The notes under the pieces: generated by a model | The model's input: only the letters and a program-made list of their open reading frames with translations | Database searches by the model: none | Told to the model about the DNA's origin: nothing | Program-made: the position numbers and the translations under genes | In this document: piece after piece, positions 6,069-14,642 of the stretch | How positions within the stretch are numbered: position 1 is the stretch's first letter | How the letters are laid out: every line of letters starts with the position of its first letter | From: Polaromonas sp. | GTDB taxonomy: Bacteria > Pseudomonadota > Gammaproteobacteria > Burkholderiales > Burkholderiaceae_C | Direction: 5' to 3' | Length of the DNA: 32,137 nt | Assembly: GCF_030689685.1 (NCBI RefSeq) | Contig: NZ_JAUYEY010000025.1 | Location: forward strand, 1 to 32,137

Positions 6069-7445
6069 CTAAAGAGGCCGGTTGCGCGCCAGCGGCGGGT
6101 TCTTCGCAAAGTAACGGCCGATACCGCGCATCAGTGCGTCGGCAAGCTGAATCTGGTAGTCGTCGCTGCGCAGCTTGGCTTCTTCATCGGGGTTGCTGAT
6201 AAAAGCGGTTTCGACCAGCACGCTGGGAATGTCGGGTGCCCTGAGCACGGCAAACCCGGCCTGCTCCACACGCGGTTTGTGCAGCTTGCCGACGCTGCCG
6301 ATCTCGCCCAGCATCGCGCTGCCGAGTTTGAGGCTGTCGTTGATCTGCGCGGTGGTGCTCATGTCGAGCAGGGCTTTTTGTACGTGAGCGTCTTTGGCCT
6401 TGACGTTGACGCCGCCGACCAGGTCGGCGGAATTTTCCTTGTCGGCGATCCAGCGCGCCGCGCTGCTGGTGGCGCCTTTTTCACTGAGGGCGAACACACT
6501 GGCGCCCTGCGGTCGCGGCGTGAAAAACGCATCGGCATGGATGCTGATGAACAGGTCGGCCTGCACCCGCCTGGCTTTTTGCACGCGGATGTGCAGCGGC
6601 ACGAAAAAGTCGGCGTCGCGCGTGAGGTAGGCGCGCATGTTGGGGACGGCATTGATGCGGTCACGCAGGCGCAGCGCAATTTGCAGCACCACATCTTTTT
6701 CGCGCGTGCCGCCGGGGCCGATGGCCCCCGGGTCTTCACCGCCGTGGCCGGGGTCCAGCGCCACGATGATCAGGCGGTCCGTCTTGTTGCGGCTGCCGGC
6801 GCCGGCACCCACGGTTTCGGACGGCGCTTTGGGCGCTGCGGCGATGACGGGCGGTTTGTCGGCAGCGGTTGCGGGCGGCGGGGCGGCTGGTGCAGGCCGG
6901 TCGGTTTGTTTGGCAATCAGCTCGCCCAGCCGATCGACGGCCTGCGGCGCCGCAGCAAGTGGTGGTTTGTCCTTGAGGCGCTCGGCAATCAGCGCCGCCA
7001 GCGGATCCACCACCTGGGTCGGGTAGAGGTCGAACACCAGCCGATGCTGGTAAGCCGCGACCGGCTGTAGCGTGAACACCTGCGGCAGCATGGGCTGCTT
7101 GAGCTCGACCACCAGGCGCACCACGCCGGGCGCGTTTTGCCCCACGCGTATGCCGGAGATGTTCGGATCGTCGGGTTTGACCTTGGCCACCAGCTCGCGC
7201 AGGGCCGGAATCAGGTCGATGCCTTCAATGTCCACCGCCAGCCGCGGCGGCTCGGCGATGAAATAGTACTTGGTCTTGAGCCCCACGTCGGACTCGATCG
7301 TGACCCGGCTGTAGTCCTTGGACGGCCAGACCCGCACCGCCAGGATGCTCGCGCCGCGCGCGATCTGCTGCACGCCCAGCAACAGCACCAAGCTGCCCAT
7401 CTGCAGCGCGCTGCGCCGGTTCAGTCCACTTTTGCTGGCGCTCAT
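6069..7445 (-). CDS. amiC: N-acetylmuramoyl-L-alanine amidase (AmiC-type)
   Basis: A 458-residue periplasmic cell-wall amidase that cuts the bond between N-acetylmuramic acid and the peptide stem during daughter-cell separation. The N-terminus SGLNRRSALQMGSLVLLLG is a twin-arginine signal, as in E. coli AmiC. An AMIN domain follows (about residues 35-135), then a Pro/Ala-rich linker (about 170-215), then the Amidase_3 zinc domain with IVALDPGHGGEDPGA (first zinc His), REKDVVL (Glu), FISIHADAF (second zinc His) and PSVLVETAFISN (catalytic Glu). The start codon overlaps the tsaE stop (ATGA), so the two are co-translated. In E. coli the orthologous operon continues to mutL, but here about 3.9 kb intervenes. 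Confidence 0.95.
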   Translation of the reverse strand: MSASKSGLNRRSALQMGSLVLLLGVQQIARGASILAVRVWPSKDYSRVTIESDVGLKTKYYFIAEPPRLAVDIEGIDLIPALRELVAKVKPDDPNISGIRVGQNAPGVVRLVVELKQPMLPQVFTLQPVAAYQHRLVFDLYPTQVVDPLAALIAERLKDKPPLAAAPQAVDRLGELIAKQTDRPAPAAPPPATAADKPPVIAAAPKAPSETVGAGAGSRNKTDRLIIVALDPGHGGEDPGAIGPGGTREKDVVLQIALRLRDRINAVPNMRAYLTRDADFFVPLHIRVQKARRVQADLFISIHADAFFTPRPQGASVFALSEKGATSSAARWIADKENSADLVGGVNVKAKDAHVQKALLDMSTTAQINDSLKLGSAMLGEIGSVGKLHKPRVEQAGFAVLRAPDIPSVLVETAFISNPDEEAKLRSDDYQIQLADALMRGIGRYFAKNPPLARNRPL

Positions 7446-7945
7446 GGCAGCAGCGCCGCGCCGGCATCGCTGCGGGCGGTGAGGGTGACGGCGCGCACAT
7501 CGCCGTCCTGCAATTCGAGTGCGATGTCCAGGTCAGCGGCAGGCAGATGCTCGCCGGCTTTCTCCGGCCACTCCACGAGCTTCAGGCCGGTGCTGGCGAA
7601 GATGTCGCGAAAGCCGGCTTCTTCCCACTCGTCCGGATCGTTGAAGCGGTAAAAGTCGAAATGCCAGATGTAAAGCGCGCCGCCGGGTGCGTCGTCGACG
7701 GTATAGGGCTCGACCACCGCATAGGTCGGGCTCTTGACACGGCCCGCCACACCGAGGGCTTTGAGCAGATGCCGCACAAAGGTGGTTTTGCCGCTACCGA
7801 GGTCGCCGTGCAGCGCGATCAGCACATTGCGGCCGACCACACTGCCTTGCAGCTTCGCGGCGAGCGCTGTTGCGAAGGCCCGTGTGTCGTCCTCGGTCGC
7901 CCAGGCAATACTTTTTACAATGAGCGGGTGATCGTCAATAGCCAT
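7442..7945 (-). CDS. tsaE: tRNA threonylcarbamoyladenosine biosynthesis ATPase TsaE
   Basis: TsaE is the small P-loop ATPase that, with TsaB and TsaD, transfers threonylcarbamoyl to A37 of ANN-decoding tRNAs. The Walker A motif is clear (LHGDLGSGKTTFVRH), followed by SPTYAVVEPY and HFDFYRF, all characteristic. The product is 167 residues from the ATG at 7945; a longer frame to 7996 adds residues not expected in the family. The gene overlaps amiC by four bases. Its start also overlaps the divergent queG start by 18 bases, so each promoter must lie inside the other gene's 5' coding part unless one of the starts is wrong. Confidence 0.93.
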   Translation of the reverse strand: MAIDDHPLIVKSIAWATEDDTRAFATALAAKLQGSVVGRNVLIALHGDLGSGKTTFVRHLLKALGVAGRVKSPTYAVVEPYTVDDAPGGALYIWHFDFYRFNDPDEWEEAGFRDIFASTGLKLVEWPEKAGEHLPAADLDIALELQDGDVRAVTLTARSDAGAALLP

Positions 7946-9058
7946 CAATTCGTTTCTCAAATTCAAACGTGGGCGCGCGAGCTTGGATTTTCGCAAATTG
8001 GCATTGCAGGTGTTGATTTGTCATCGGCAGAGCCCGGATTATCGGCCTGGCTGGCCGCTGGCTTTCATGGTGACATGAATTACATGGCCGCGCACGGCCT
8101 CAAGCGCGCGCGCCCGGCCGAGCTGGTGCCCGGCACCGTCAGCGTGATAACCGCGCGCATGGACTACCTGCCCGCATCCACGCCGCAGGCGCCAGGCCAG
8201 TGGCAGGCGATGGAGCTGGCGCGGCTGGAGCGGCCCGGCGAAGCCATCGTGTCGGTCTATGCGCGGGGCCGCGACTACCACAAGGTCATGCGAACACGCC
8301 TGCAGAAGCTGGGGGAAAAAATTGCCGGCCACGTGCAGCCCATGGGCCACCGCGCTTTCACCGATTCCGCGCCGGTGCTGGAGGCAGAGCTGGCCTCGCG
8401 CAGCGGCCAGGGCTGGCGCGGCAAACACACGCTGCTGCTCAATCGCGAAGCCGGCTCCATGTTTTTTCTCGGCGAGATTTATGTCGATGTGGCGCTGCCG
8501 CCCAGCGAGCCAGTGACGCCGCATTGCGGCAGTTGCAGCGCCTGTATAGCTATTTGTCCGACGCAGGCCATCATCGCGCCGCACCGGCTTGACGCCAGGC
8601 GCTGCATCTCCTACCTGACCATTGAACATGCGGGCGCCATCCCGCTGGAACTGAGGCCGCTGATCGGCAACCGCATCTACGGCTGTGACGACTGCCAGTT
8701 GACCTGCCCCTGGAACAAGTTTGCGCAGCGCAGTGCTTTGCCGGACTTTGACGAACGTGCGGGCCTGAGCGGCCAGCAACTGACCACGCTGTTTGCCTGG
8801 ACCGAAGAAGAGTTTTTGCGTTACACCGAAGGCAGCGTGATCAGGCGCATTGGGCATGCGCGCTGGCTGCGCAACATTGCGGTGGCCATGGGCAATGCCC
8901 TGCACGCCGGCGGCAATGACGGGAGCGCACTGCGGGCTGCCTTGCTGGCGCGGCGTGATCATGCCAGTGAGGTGGTGCGTGAACATGTGGCGTGGGCCCT
9001 TTCCGCGCCGATTATGAATCAAATCGGCCTCCAGCCCATATCCAGCGGTCGTGAGTAG
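7928..9058 (+). CDS. queG: Epoxyqueuosine reductase QueG
   Basis: QueG performs the last step of queuosine synthesis, reducing epoxyqueuosine in tRNA with a cobalamin cofactor and two [4Fe-4S] clusters. Both cluster motifs are visible: CGSCSACIAICP and CDDCQLTCPW. Upstream elements such as TWARELGFSQIGIAGVDL and AAGFHGDMNYMAAHG are family hallmarks, and the C-terminal part has the HEAT-like region (RHIGHARWLRN-type segment, EVVREHVAWAL). The open frame begins at 7547, but the part before 7928 is antisense to tsaE and does not resemble QueG; the GTG at 7928 gives 376 residues, the normal size. The last residues (IGLQPISSGRE) are encoded by a dispersed repeat. Divergence from tsaE is also seen in E. 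coli. Confidence 0.93.
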   Translation: MIVNSHQFVSQIQTWARELGFSQIGIAGVDLSSAEPGLSAWLAAGFHGDMNYMAAHGLKRARPAELVPGTVSVITARMDYLPASTPQAPGQWQAMELARLERPGEAIVSVYARGRDYHKVMRTRLQKLGEKIAGHVQPMGHRAFTDSAPVLEAELASRSGQGWRGKHTLLLNREAGSMFFLGEIYVDVALPPSEPVTPHCGSCSACIAICPTQAIIAPHRLDARRCISYLTIEHAGAIPLELRPLIGNRIYGCDDCQLTCPWNKFAQRSALPDFDERAGLSGQQLTTLFAWTEEEFLRYTEGSVIRRIGHARWLRNIAVAMGNALHAGGNDGSALRAALLARRDHASEVVREHVAWALSAPIMNQIGLQPISSGRE

Positions 9059-9075
9059 CTCCTGATTTTGTAGCA
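9021..9075 (+). repeat. Dispersed repeat (CCTCCAGCCC...AGCT type), copy 2, at queG 3' end
   Basis: AAATCGGCCTCCAGCCCATA, then a GC-rich middle ending GTCGTGAGTAGCT, then TTTTGTAGCA. It matches the copies in mutL, before coxD and before the WYL gene in order and spacing. Here it supplies the last dozen codons and the stop of queG. Confidence 0.6.
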
Positions 9076-9112
9076 TTTTGTGCAGCTATTGACCCCTCCC
9101 TATAATCATTCG

Positions 9113-9466
9113 ATGCCAACAACCCCGTCCTCCCGCCCGCTTTGGGCCCGTCTTGCCGCGTGGCTGGGGTTTGTGGCCGTGTTTGCCGCGTTGCTCGCGC
9201 CGGTGTCCATGCTGGCCGAGGACGTGCGCACCGGCCAGCTAGGGGGGCTGTGCAGCGCAACCGGCGCTGGCCAGCCGGGCAGCGAGGACGCTTCATCTGC
9301 CAACGGCCACTGCGACCTTTGCGGTTCGACCGGACTGGCTTTGCTGCCGCTGGAACAAACCGGCATCTGTCACGCCGCCGCCGCGATGGCGGTTGTCTTC
9401 CAGGATGCCCTGCGTTCGACCTCCTCGCCGGGGCTGCCCTTCAGCCGCGGCCCGCCTGCACTTTGA
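9113..9466 (+). CDS. DUF2946-like membrane-anchored protein, probable copper context
   Basis: A 117-residue protein with one strongly hydrophobic N-terminal segment (LAAWLGFVAVFAALLAPVSML, residues about 14-34), which is either a signal peptide or an anchor, and a Cys-containing periplasmic part with HCDLCGS (C-x2-C) and a further GICHAAAA. This is the layout of DUF2946 proteins, which commonly lie beside copper chaperones and outer-membrane metal receptors. The next gene is a PCuAC-type copper chaperone 207 bases downstream in the same direction, which supports a copper-related role. The ATG at 9113 is chosen because the upstream extension derives from the region just after the repeat. The function is not proven. 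Confidence 0.65.
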   Translation: MPTTPSSRPLWARLAAWLGFVAVFAALLAPVSMLAEDVRTGQLGGLCSATGAGQPGSEDASSANGHCDLCGSTGLALLPLEQTGICHAAAAMAVVFQDALRSTSSPGLPFSRGPPAL

Positions 9467-9480
9467 ACTGAACAAGCGCT

Positions 9481-9566
9481 TGTCATTGCGGGCTTGGCCC
9501 GCGATCCCCGCAGTGGGCCCGAACAGTGGTTCCTGCGATAAGGATCACGGGTCACCCGGGATGACG
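9481..9566. repeat. Inverted-repeat element between DUF2946 and PCuAC genes
   Basis: GTCATTGCGGGCTTGGCCCG at the left and, reading the other strand, GTCATCCCGGGTGACCCGTG at the right are related inverted arms. It is a common type of intergenic palindromic repeat and fills much of the 207-base gap. No U-tract follows, so it is probably not an intrinsic terminator. Confidence 0.5.
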
Positions 9567-9673
9567 AACCCGGGGCAACACGCCCTTTATTTTCATTTCA
9601 ACCGGCCGAAGTCCAGGCACATCACCGTTGACTCGCCGGCTGAGTTACCTTTATTTCCACGAAAGAACCCCTC

Positions 9674-10144
9674 ATGAAATCAAAAATCTTGGTCATGCTG
9701 CTGGCCTTGTCGGGCGTCGCCCTGCATGCGCAAACTGTCGAAGTCAGGGACGCCTGGGTGCGTACCGCCGTGCCCGGCCAGTCAGGCACCGGTGCCTTCA
9801 TGTCCATCACCGCCAAAGACGGCGCCAAGCTGGTCGGCGCTTCGTCGCCGCTGGCCGGCGTGGCCGAAGTCCACGAGATGAAAATGGAAGGCGATGTCAT
9901 GCGCATGCGCGCCGTGCCTGTGCTGGATCTGCCGGCCGGAAAAACCGTGCAGCTCAAGCCCGGTGGTTACCACATCATGCTGATGGAGTTGAAACAGGCC
10001 CTGCCCAAAGGCAGCACCGTGCCGCTGACCCTGACCCTCAGAGACGCCAAAGGCCAGGAGAGCAAGGTGGCGCTGAAACTGCCAGTGGCCGCGACGGCGC
10101 CAGGCGCCGCAACGGCTGGCCACGCGGGCGGCCACAAACACTGA
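9674..10144 (+). CDS. Periplasmic copper chaperone PCuAC (DUF461)
   Basis: A 156-residue secreted protein: signal peptide MKSKILVMLLALSGVALHAQ cleaved near residue 20, then a cupredoxin-like domain. The Cu(I)-binding signature of PCuAC proteins, H-x-M ... M-x20-22-H-x-M, is visible as HEMKMEGDVMRM and GGYHIMLM. The C-terminus is rich in His and Gly (GHAGGHKH) and may add metal affinity. The family delivers copper to the CuA centre of cytochrome oxidase or buffers periplasmic copper. It follows the DUF2946-like gene in the same direction and converges with the regulator downstream, from which it is separated by a hairpin. Confidence 0.9.
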   Translation: MKSKILVMLLALSGVALHAQTVEVRDAWVRTAVPGQSGTGAFMSITAKDGAKLVGASSPLAGVAEVHEMKMEGDVMRMRAVPVLDLPAGKTVQLKPGGYHIMLMELKQALPKGSTVPLTLTLRDAKGQESKVALKLPVAATAPGAATAGHAGGHKH

Positions 10145-10185
10145 CTATTGACTATTCCAGTTACACGACAGTGAATTGGACGGCT

Positions 10186-10222
10186 CTCACCCTCGCCCTC
10201 TGGGAGAGGGTCGGGGTGAGGG
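10186..10222. repeat. CTCACCC...GGGTGAG palindromic repeat between convergent genes
   Basis: CTCACCCTCGCCCTC pairs with GAGAGGGTCGGGGTGAG to form a GC-rich hairpin between the convergent PCuAC and regulator genes, where a bidirectional block would be useful. There is no clear U-tract, so termination is only a possibility. A two-unit relative lies at 16588-16673. Confidence 0.6.
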
Positions 10223-10257
10223 GTGGAGTGTGCCGGCTGTCATGAGTTTTGAAACGC

Positions 10258-11394
10258 TCACTGTTTGACTTTTCCGCCGAGCCGGCGGTAGACCGTCGCG
10301 CGGCTGATGCCCAGCGCGCGCGCGGCTTTCATGACGTTGCCCTTGGCTTCGTTGACGGCTTTGCGGATCAGCGCCGTTTCGAGATCTCTCAAAGGCAGCG
10401 CAGGCGCTGCAACGGGGGTGCCAAGCCGGCCCGGCGCGGCCACCTGCCCGCGCAGCAGCGGCAGCGCATGCAGGCGCAGGCCGGACCACAGCGGTACGTC
10501 CATGGCCTGCGGATAACCGAGCGTGTCGCTTTTTGCAGCGTCAAACAGCATCTCGTAAGGCATGGCGAACAGTTCGCTGCAGTGCACCGCAGCCGGGCTG
10601 CCGGCCTGCAGTGCCGGCACCATTTGCCGCGCCGCCGGGTTGGCACCAGTGACCCAGCCGTCCGGGTCCAACCCAATGAGGCCGTCCATGTCGTCACCCA
10701 GGCTGTGGCTGGACCAGTTCAGGCGAATCAGCAAGTCGTGCGGCCGACTCTGGATCAAGGCGTTTTCAATGCTGCGCGCCGACTGCTCCACCAGGTGTTT
10801 GAGCTCCGGGCGCTCCACCGTGTCCACGCCGGTCAGGTCCAGCATGCCGGCGCAAGTGCCGTCCGGGCCGAACAGCGGCGCACCGGCGCAGCTATAGGCC
10901 GAGTTGGCGTTGAAAAAATGCTCGCCGCGGTGCAGCCAGACCGGCTGCAGTTCGGTCAGCGCCGCACCGATGGCGGTGGTGCCCACGCTGTCCTCGGACA
11001 GGTCCACGCCGATGCGGGTGATCAGGTCGACGCGCCGGTCGCGCCGGTCGATCACGCCATTGAAATCCACCACCACGCCCTGCGCGTTGGTGAGGATGGC
11101 GAAGTAACGGGTGCTGGCAATCGCGGCGCCCAGTTTCTCCAGCACCGGGCGCGCGGCCTGCACCAGCACATGGTTGGCTTCTTCGGTGCGGCGCAGGGCT
11201 TGCGGCGGCATGATGTCGAAGCTGACCTGCTGCTCTGGCCTTTGACCATTGACAAGGCAGCGCTGCCAGGAGCGCGCTATCCAGGAATCGGTCCAGCCGC
11301 CGGACTGGCTGTTGCCGTCGTGTAGCACGGCCTGGCGCGCCTGCGCGATTTGCTGCAGGCGTTGTTCTGGAGAGGACGGGAGGACGGTCAGCAT
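10258..11394 (-). CDS. AcoR-like regulator (GAF, PAS-like, Fis-type HTH) lacking AAA+ domain
   Basis: A 378-residue regulator. The N-terminal part (about residues 20-220) matches the AcoR-type GAF sensory region (SWQRCLVNGQRP, DLSEDSVGTTAIGAAL, YSCAGAPLFGPDG), followed by a PAS-like stretch (GLIGLDPDGWVTGANPAARQM, about 240-310) and a C-terminal Fis-type HTH (ALIRKAVNEAKGNVMKAARALGISRATVYRRL, about 340-375). The central AAA+ sigma54-activating domain of AcoR is absent: no Walker A and no GAFTGA. It therefore cannot remodel sigma54 polymerase and probably acts as a conventional repressor or activator. It is divergent from coxS with 201 bases between, so it is the likely regulator of the cox cluster. 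Confidence 0.85.
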   Translation of the reverse strand: MLTVLPSSPEQRLQQIAQARQAVLHDGNSQSGGWTDSWIARSWQRCLVNGQRPEQQVSFDIMPPQALRRTEEANHVLVQAARPVLEKLGAAIASTRYFAILTNAQGVVVDFNGVIDRRDRRVDLITRIGVDLSEDSVGTTAIGAALTELQPVWLHRGEHFFNANSAYSCAGAPLFGPDGTCAGMLDLTGVDTVERPELKHLVEQSARSIENALIQSRPHDLLIRLNWSSHSLGDDMDGLIGLDPDGWVTGANPAARQMVPALQAGSPAAVHCSELFAMPYEMLFDAAKSDTLGYPQAMDVPLWSGLRLHALPLLRGQVAAPGRLGTPVAAPALPLRDLETALIRKAVNEAKGNVMKAARALGISRATVYRRLGGKVKQ

Positions 11395-11503
11395 GGTTGT
11401 AAAAATGAGGTGGGGGCAGCCTACCAGACCTGACGGAACCTCGCTGGGGCGCCGGACAGGGAATGTTCCATTTTGAGAATTTCAGAAGGCTTTGGCAAGG
11501 CTT

Positions 11504-11519
11504 CTAGGGTTTAACCTAG
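11504..11519. promoter_or_regulatory. Dyad in the regulator/coxS divergent interval (possible operator)
   Basis: CTAGGGTTTAACCTAG has perfect 5-base arms (CTAGG/CCTAG) and lies 76 bases before the coxS start, in the 201-base interval shared with the regulator (11395-11595). A second, weaker dyad, TTC-n8-GAA, lies at about 11467-11480. I found no convincing sigma54 -24/-12 element. Binding by the adjacent regulator is inferred from position only. Confidence 0.3.
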
Positions 11520-11595
11520 GCGGGCGTGAGGTGGGCACTTTAACAATGGATCGTTTTATCCGCAGCCAATCAAATAGCCATCAGGAGACAAGCCC

Positions 11596-12063
11596 ATGCA
11601 AGTTCAATTCAAAGTCAATGGCAAAGCCAAAAATGTCGATGCGCCGCCCAACACCTTTCTGGTCCAGGTGCTGCGCGAGCAGCTCAAAATGACTGGCACC
11701 CATGTCGGCTGCGACACCGCCCAGTGCGGCGCCTGCACCGTGTTGATGAACGGCCGCGCGGTCAAGTCCTGCAACATCCTGGCGGCCCAGGCTGAAGGCG
11801 CTGACATCACCACCATTGAAGGCCTGGCGGCTGCCGACGGCACCATGCACCCGATGCAGGCAGCCTTCAAGGAATGCCACGGCTTGCAATGCGGCTTCTG
11901 CACCACCGGCATGGTCATGAGTGCAGTTGATTTGTGCAAGCACCACCCCAAGGCCAGCGAGGGCGAGATACGCGAGCTGCTGGAGGGCAACATCTGCCGC
12001 TGCACCGGCTACCAGAACATCGTCAAGGCGGTGCAGCAGGGTGCTGTGGCCATGGCTGCTTGA
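11596..12063 (+). CDS. coxS: CO dehydrogenase-like small subunit, [2Fe-2S] protein
   Basis: A 155-residue iron-sulfur subunit of the xanthine oxidase/CO dehydrogenase family that passes electrons from the molybdenum centre to FAD. The plant-type ferredoxin motif is [15 protein letters not shown] with a further Cys in VKSC; the C-terminal four-helix domain has CGFCTTGM and CRCTGYQNI for the second cluster. AGGAGA lies eight bases upstream of the ATG. It is the first gene of the order S-L-M, the order typical of form II CODH-like clusters (form I is M-S-L). A large purine/pyrimidine palindrome separates it from coxL. Confidence 0.93.
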   Translation: MQVQFKVNGKAKNVDAPPNTFLVQVLREQLKMTGTHVGCDTAQCGACTVLMNGRAVKSCNILAAQAEGADITTIEGLAAADGTMHPMQAAFKECHGLQCGFCTTGMVMSAVDLCKHHPKASEGEIRELLEGNICRCTGYQNIVKAVQQGAVAMAA

Positions 12064-12084
12064 GGCTTTAAAGAAGAATTTTCA

Positions 12085-12205
12085 CAAGGAGATCAAGGAG
12101 GCTAAGGAGGTTAAGGAGGAACAAGAAAAGTCGATAGAGTTTTTTTAATTTTTCTGTTTTCCTTCCTTCCTTCCTTCCTTCCTCCTTGCCTCCTTGATCT
12201 CTTTG
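12085..12205. repeat. Polypurine/polypyrimidine inverted repeat with (CCTT)5, between coxS and coxL
   Basis: AAGGAGATCAAGGAGG and its tandem variants (12086-12118) pair almost perfectly with CCTCCTTGATCTCTTTG (12189-12205) and the preceding CCTCCTTG; the loop contains TTTTTTTAATTTTT and five CCTT tetranucleotides (12161-12180). The transcript could form a stem of roughly 25 base pairs inside the operon, and the tetranucleotide tract is prone to length change. Effect unknown; attenuation, RNA processing or unequal expression of S and L are possible. Confidence 0.75.
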
Positions 12206-12242
12206 TTCAACAGTATTTTGTATTCATATGAGGAGTAGACAA

Positions 12243-14618
12243 ATGGGTGCATCCGACTTCGTCAACCTGCCAAACATTGGCACCTCCGTCCGCCGCAAGG
12301 AAGACTACCGCTTTCTCACCGGCGGCGGGCAATACACCGACGACATCACGCTGGCGAACCAGAGCTACGCGGTGTTTGTGCGGTCACCGCATGCGCACGC
12401 CAACATCAACAGCATCAAGATCGCAGCCGCCAAAGCCGCGCCGGGCGTGCTCGATGTGTTTGTGGGTGAAGACGTAGCCGCCGACAAGATCAACGGCCTG
12501 CCTTGCGGCTGGCTGATCACCAGTACCGACGGCAACCCGATGAAGGAGCCGCCGCACCCCATCCTGGCGCAGGGCAAGGTGCGTTATGTCGGTGACCATG
12601 TGGCCATGGTGGTGGCCGAGACGCTGGAGCAGGCGAAAAACGCTGCCGAGCTGGTCGAGGTGGATTACGACGTGCTGAGCGCGGTGGTGCGTGTCACCGA
12701 TGCAGCCAAGGCCACGGCATTACACGAGGCCGCCCCCGACAACCATTGCTACAAATGGGCGATTGGCGACAAGGCTCAGGTCGATGCGGTGTTTGCCAAT
12801 GCCGCGCACATCACCAAGCTGGACTTGACCAACAACCGGCTGATTCCCAATGCCATGGAACCGCGGGCGGCGATTGGCTCCTACAGCCGCGCCACGGACG
12901 AATACGTGCTGTATGTGTCCAACCAGAACCCGCATGTCGAGCGACTGCTGCTGACGGCTTTTGTGATGGGCCTGCCCGAGCACAAGGTGCGCGTGATTGC
13001 GCCCGACGTGGGGGGCGGCTTCGGCTCCAAGATCTATTTGTACGCCGAAGACGTGTGCCTGACCTGGGCCTCCAAAAAGCTGAACCGCAACATCAAGTGG
13101 ACGGCCGACCGCAGCGAGGCCTTTGTCAGCGACGCGCATGGGCGTGACCACTCCAGCCACGCCGAGATGGCGCTGGACAAGGACGGCAAGTTCCTCGCGA
13201 TGCGGGTGCACACCGACGCCAACATTGGCGCCTACCTGTCCACCTTTGCGCCCGCCATACCGACCATTCTTTACGCCACGCTGCTGGCCGGCCAGTACAC
13301 CTGCCCGCAGATTTATGTCGAGGTCGATGCCTGGTTCACCAACACCGCACCGGTCGATGCTTACCGGGGCGCCGGCCGCCCTGAAGCGACCTATCTGCTG
13401 GAGCGCCTGGTCACGCGCTGCGCCTGGGAGCTGGGCTTGGGCCAGGACGAAATCCGCCGCCGCAACTTCGTCAAAGATTTTCCGTACCAGACGCCGGTGG
13501 CGCTGCAATACGACGTGGGTGATTTCCATGCCTTGCTCAAACGCGGCAACGAGCTGGCCGACGTGGCAGGTTTTGCCAAACGCCGGGCAGCGTCCGAGGC
13601 CAAAGGGCTGCTGCGCGGCATCGGTTACTCCTGCTACATCGAGGCCTGCGGCTTGGCGCCCAGCAACATTGCCGGTGCGCTCGGCGCGCGCGCCGGTTTG
13701 TTTGAGTGCGGCGAGGTGCGGGTACACCCCACCGGCAGCGTGACGGTGTTCACCGGTTCACACAGCCACGGCCAGGGGCATGAGACCACCTTTGCGCAGG
13801 TGGTGGCCGCGCGTCTGGGCATCTCGGTCGATGCGGTGGACATCGTGCACGGCGACACCGGGCGTGTGCCTTTTGGCATGGGCACTTACGGCTCGCGCTC
13901 CATGTCGGTGGGCGGCACCGCCATCATGAAGGCGCTCGACAAGATAGAGACCAAGGCCAAGAAGATCGCTGCGCACCTGATGGAAGCCAGCGACGCCGAT
14001 GTCGAGTTTGCCAACGGCGAGTTCACCATCAAGGGCACCGACAAGAAGGTCACGTTCGGCCAGGTGGCGCTGACGGCCTATGTGCCGCACAACTACCCGC
14101 TCGACAAGCTGGAGCCCGGCCTGAATGAAACCGCGTTTTACGACCCAACCAACTTCACCTTCCCGGCCGGTACCTACATCTGCGAGGTCGAGGTCGATCC
14201 CGCCACCGGTGTGGTGCGGGTGGACAGCTTCACTGCGGTGGACGACTTTGGCAACATCATCAACCCGATGATTGTGGAAGGCCAGGTACATGGCGGGCTG
14301 GTGCAGGGCATCGGCCAGGCCATGATGGAAAACTGCGTGTACGACCCGGAGTCCGGCCAGCTGCTGACCGGCTCTTTCATGGACTACGCCATGCCGCGCG
14401 CCGATGACATGCCCAACTTCACGCTGGACACCTTGTGCACGCCGTGCAGCCACAACCCGCTGGGCGCCAAGGGCTGCGGCGAGGCCGGTGCCATCGGCTC
14501 GCCGCCGGCGGTGATCAACGCGGTGCTGGACGCGCTCAGGCCGCTGGGCGTGACCGACTTCGACATGCCGGCTTCGTCCAGCCGCGTCTGGGAAGCCATC
14601 CAGTCGGCAAAGAAATAA
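12243..14618 (+). CDS. coxL: Form II CO dehydrogenase-like large (molybdopterin) subunit
   Basis: A 791-residue molybdenum hydroxylase subunit. The active-site loop reads AYRGAGR (residues 373-379), the form II signature; form I, proven CO dehydrogenases have AYxCSFR, whose Cys binds copper. The catalytic Glu is in GCGEAGAIG (about residue 747), and [11 protein letters not shown] and SMSVGG cofactor-binding stretches are visible. Actual CO oxidation is therefore uncertain: form II enzymes have unclear or alternative substrates. The ATG at 12243 is chosen because GAGGAG (12230-12235) sits just upstream; the in-frame ATG at 12228 would place that site inside the gene. It is followed by coxM with 24 bases between. 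Confidence 0.92.
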   Translation: MGASDFVNLPNIGTSVRRKEDYRFLTGGGQYTDDITLANQSYAVFVRSPHAHANINSIKIAAAKAAPGVLDVFVGEDVAADKINGLPCGWLITSTDGNPMKEPPHPILAQGKVRYVGDHVAMVVAETLEQAKNAAELVEVDYDVLSAVVRVTDAAKATALHEAAPDNHCYKWAIGDKAQVDAVFANAAHITKLDLTNNRLIPNAMEPRAAIGSYSRATDEYVLYVSNQNPHVERLLLTAFVMGLPEHKVRVIAPDVGGGFGSKIYLYAEDVCLTWASKKLNRNIKWTADRSEAFVSDAHGRDHSSHAEMALDKDGKFLAMRVHTDANIGAYLSTFAPAIPTILYATLLAGQYTCPQIYVEVDAWFTNTAPVDAYRGAGRPEATYLLERLVTRCAWELGLGQDEIRRRNFVKDFPYQTPVALQYDVGDFHALLKRGNELADVAGFAKRRAASEAKGLLRGIGYSCYIEACGLAPSNIAGALGARAGLFECGEVRVHPTGSVTVFTGSHSHGQGHETTFAQVVAARLGISVDAVDIVHGDTGRVPFGMGTYGSRSMSVGGTAIMKALDKIETKAKKIAAHLMEASDADVEFANGEFTIKGTDKKVTFGQVALTAYVPHNYPLDKLEPGLNETAFYDPTNFTFPAGTYICEVEVDPATGVVRVDSFTAVDDFGNIINPMIVEGQVHGGLVQGIGQAMMENCVYDPESGQLLTGSFMDYAMPRADDMPNFTLDTLCTPCSHNPLGAKGCGEAGAIGSPPAVINAVLDALRPLGVTDFDMPASSSRVWEAIQSAKK

Positions 14619-14642
14619 ACAAACATCCAAGGAGCCATCACC

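Noticed and set aside
7547..7927. 5' extension of the queG frame
   Set aside because: It is antisense to tsaE and carries no QueG-like sequence; the family N-terminus begins right after the GTG at 7928.
11395..11595. Sigma54 -24/-12 promoter upstream of coxS
   Set aside because: GG and GC elements with the required spacing were not found in TTTGGCAAGGCTTCT or nearby; the regulator also lacks the AAA+ domain.
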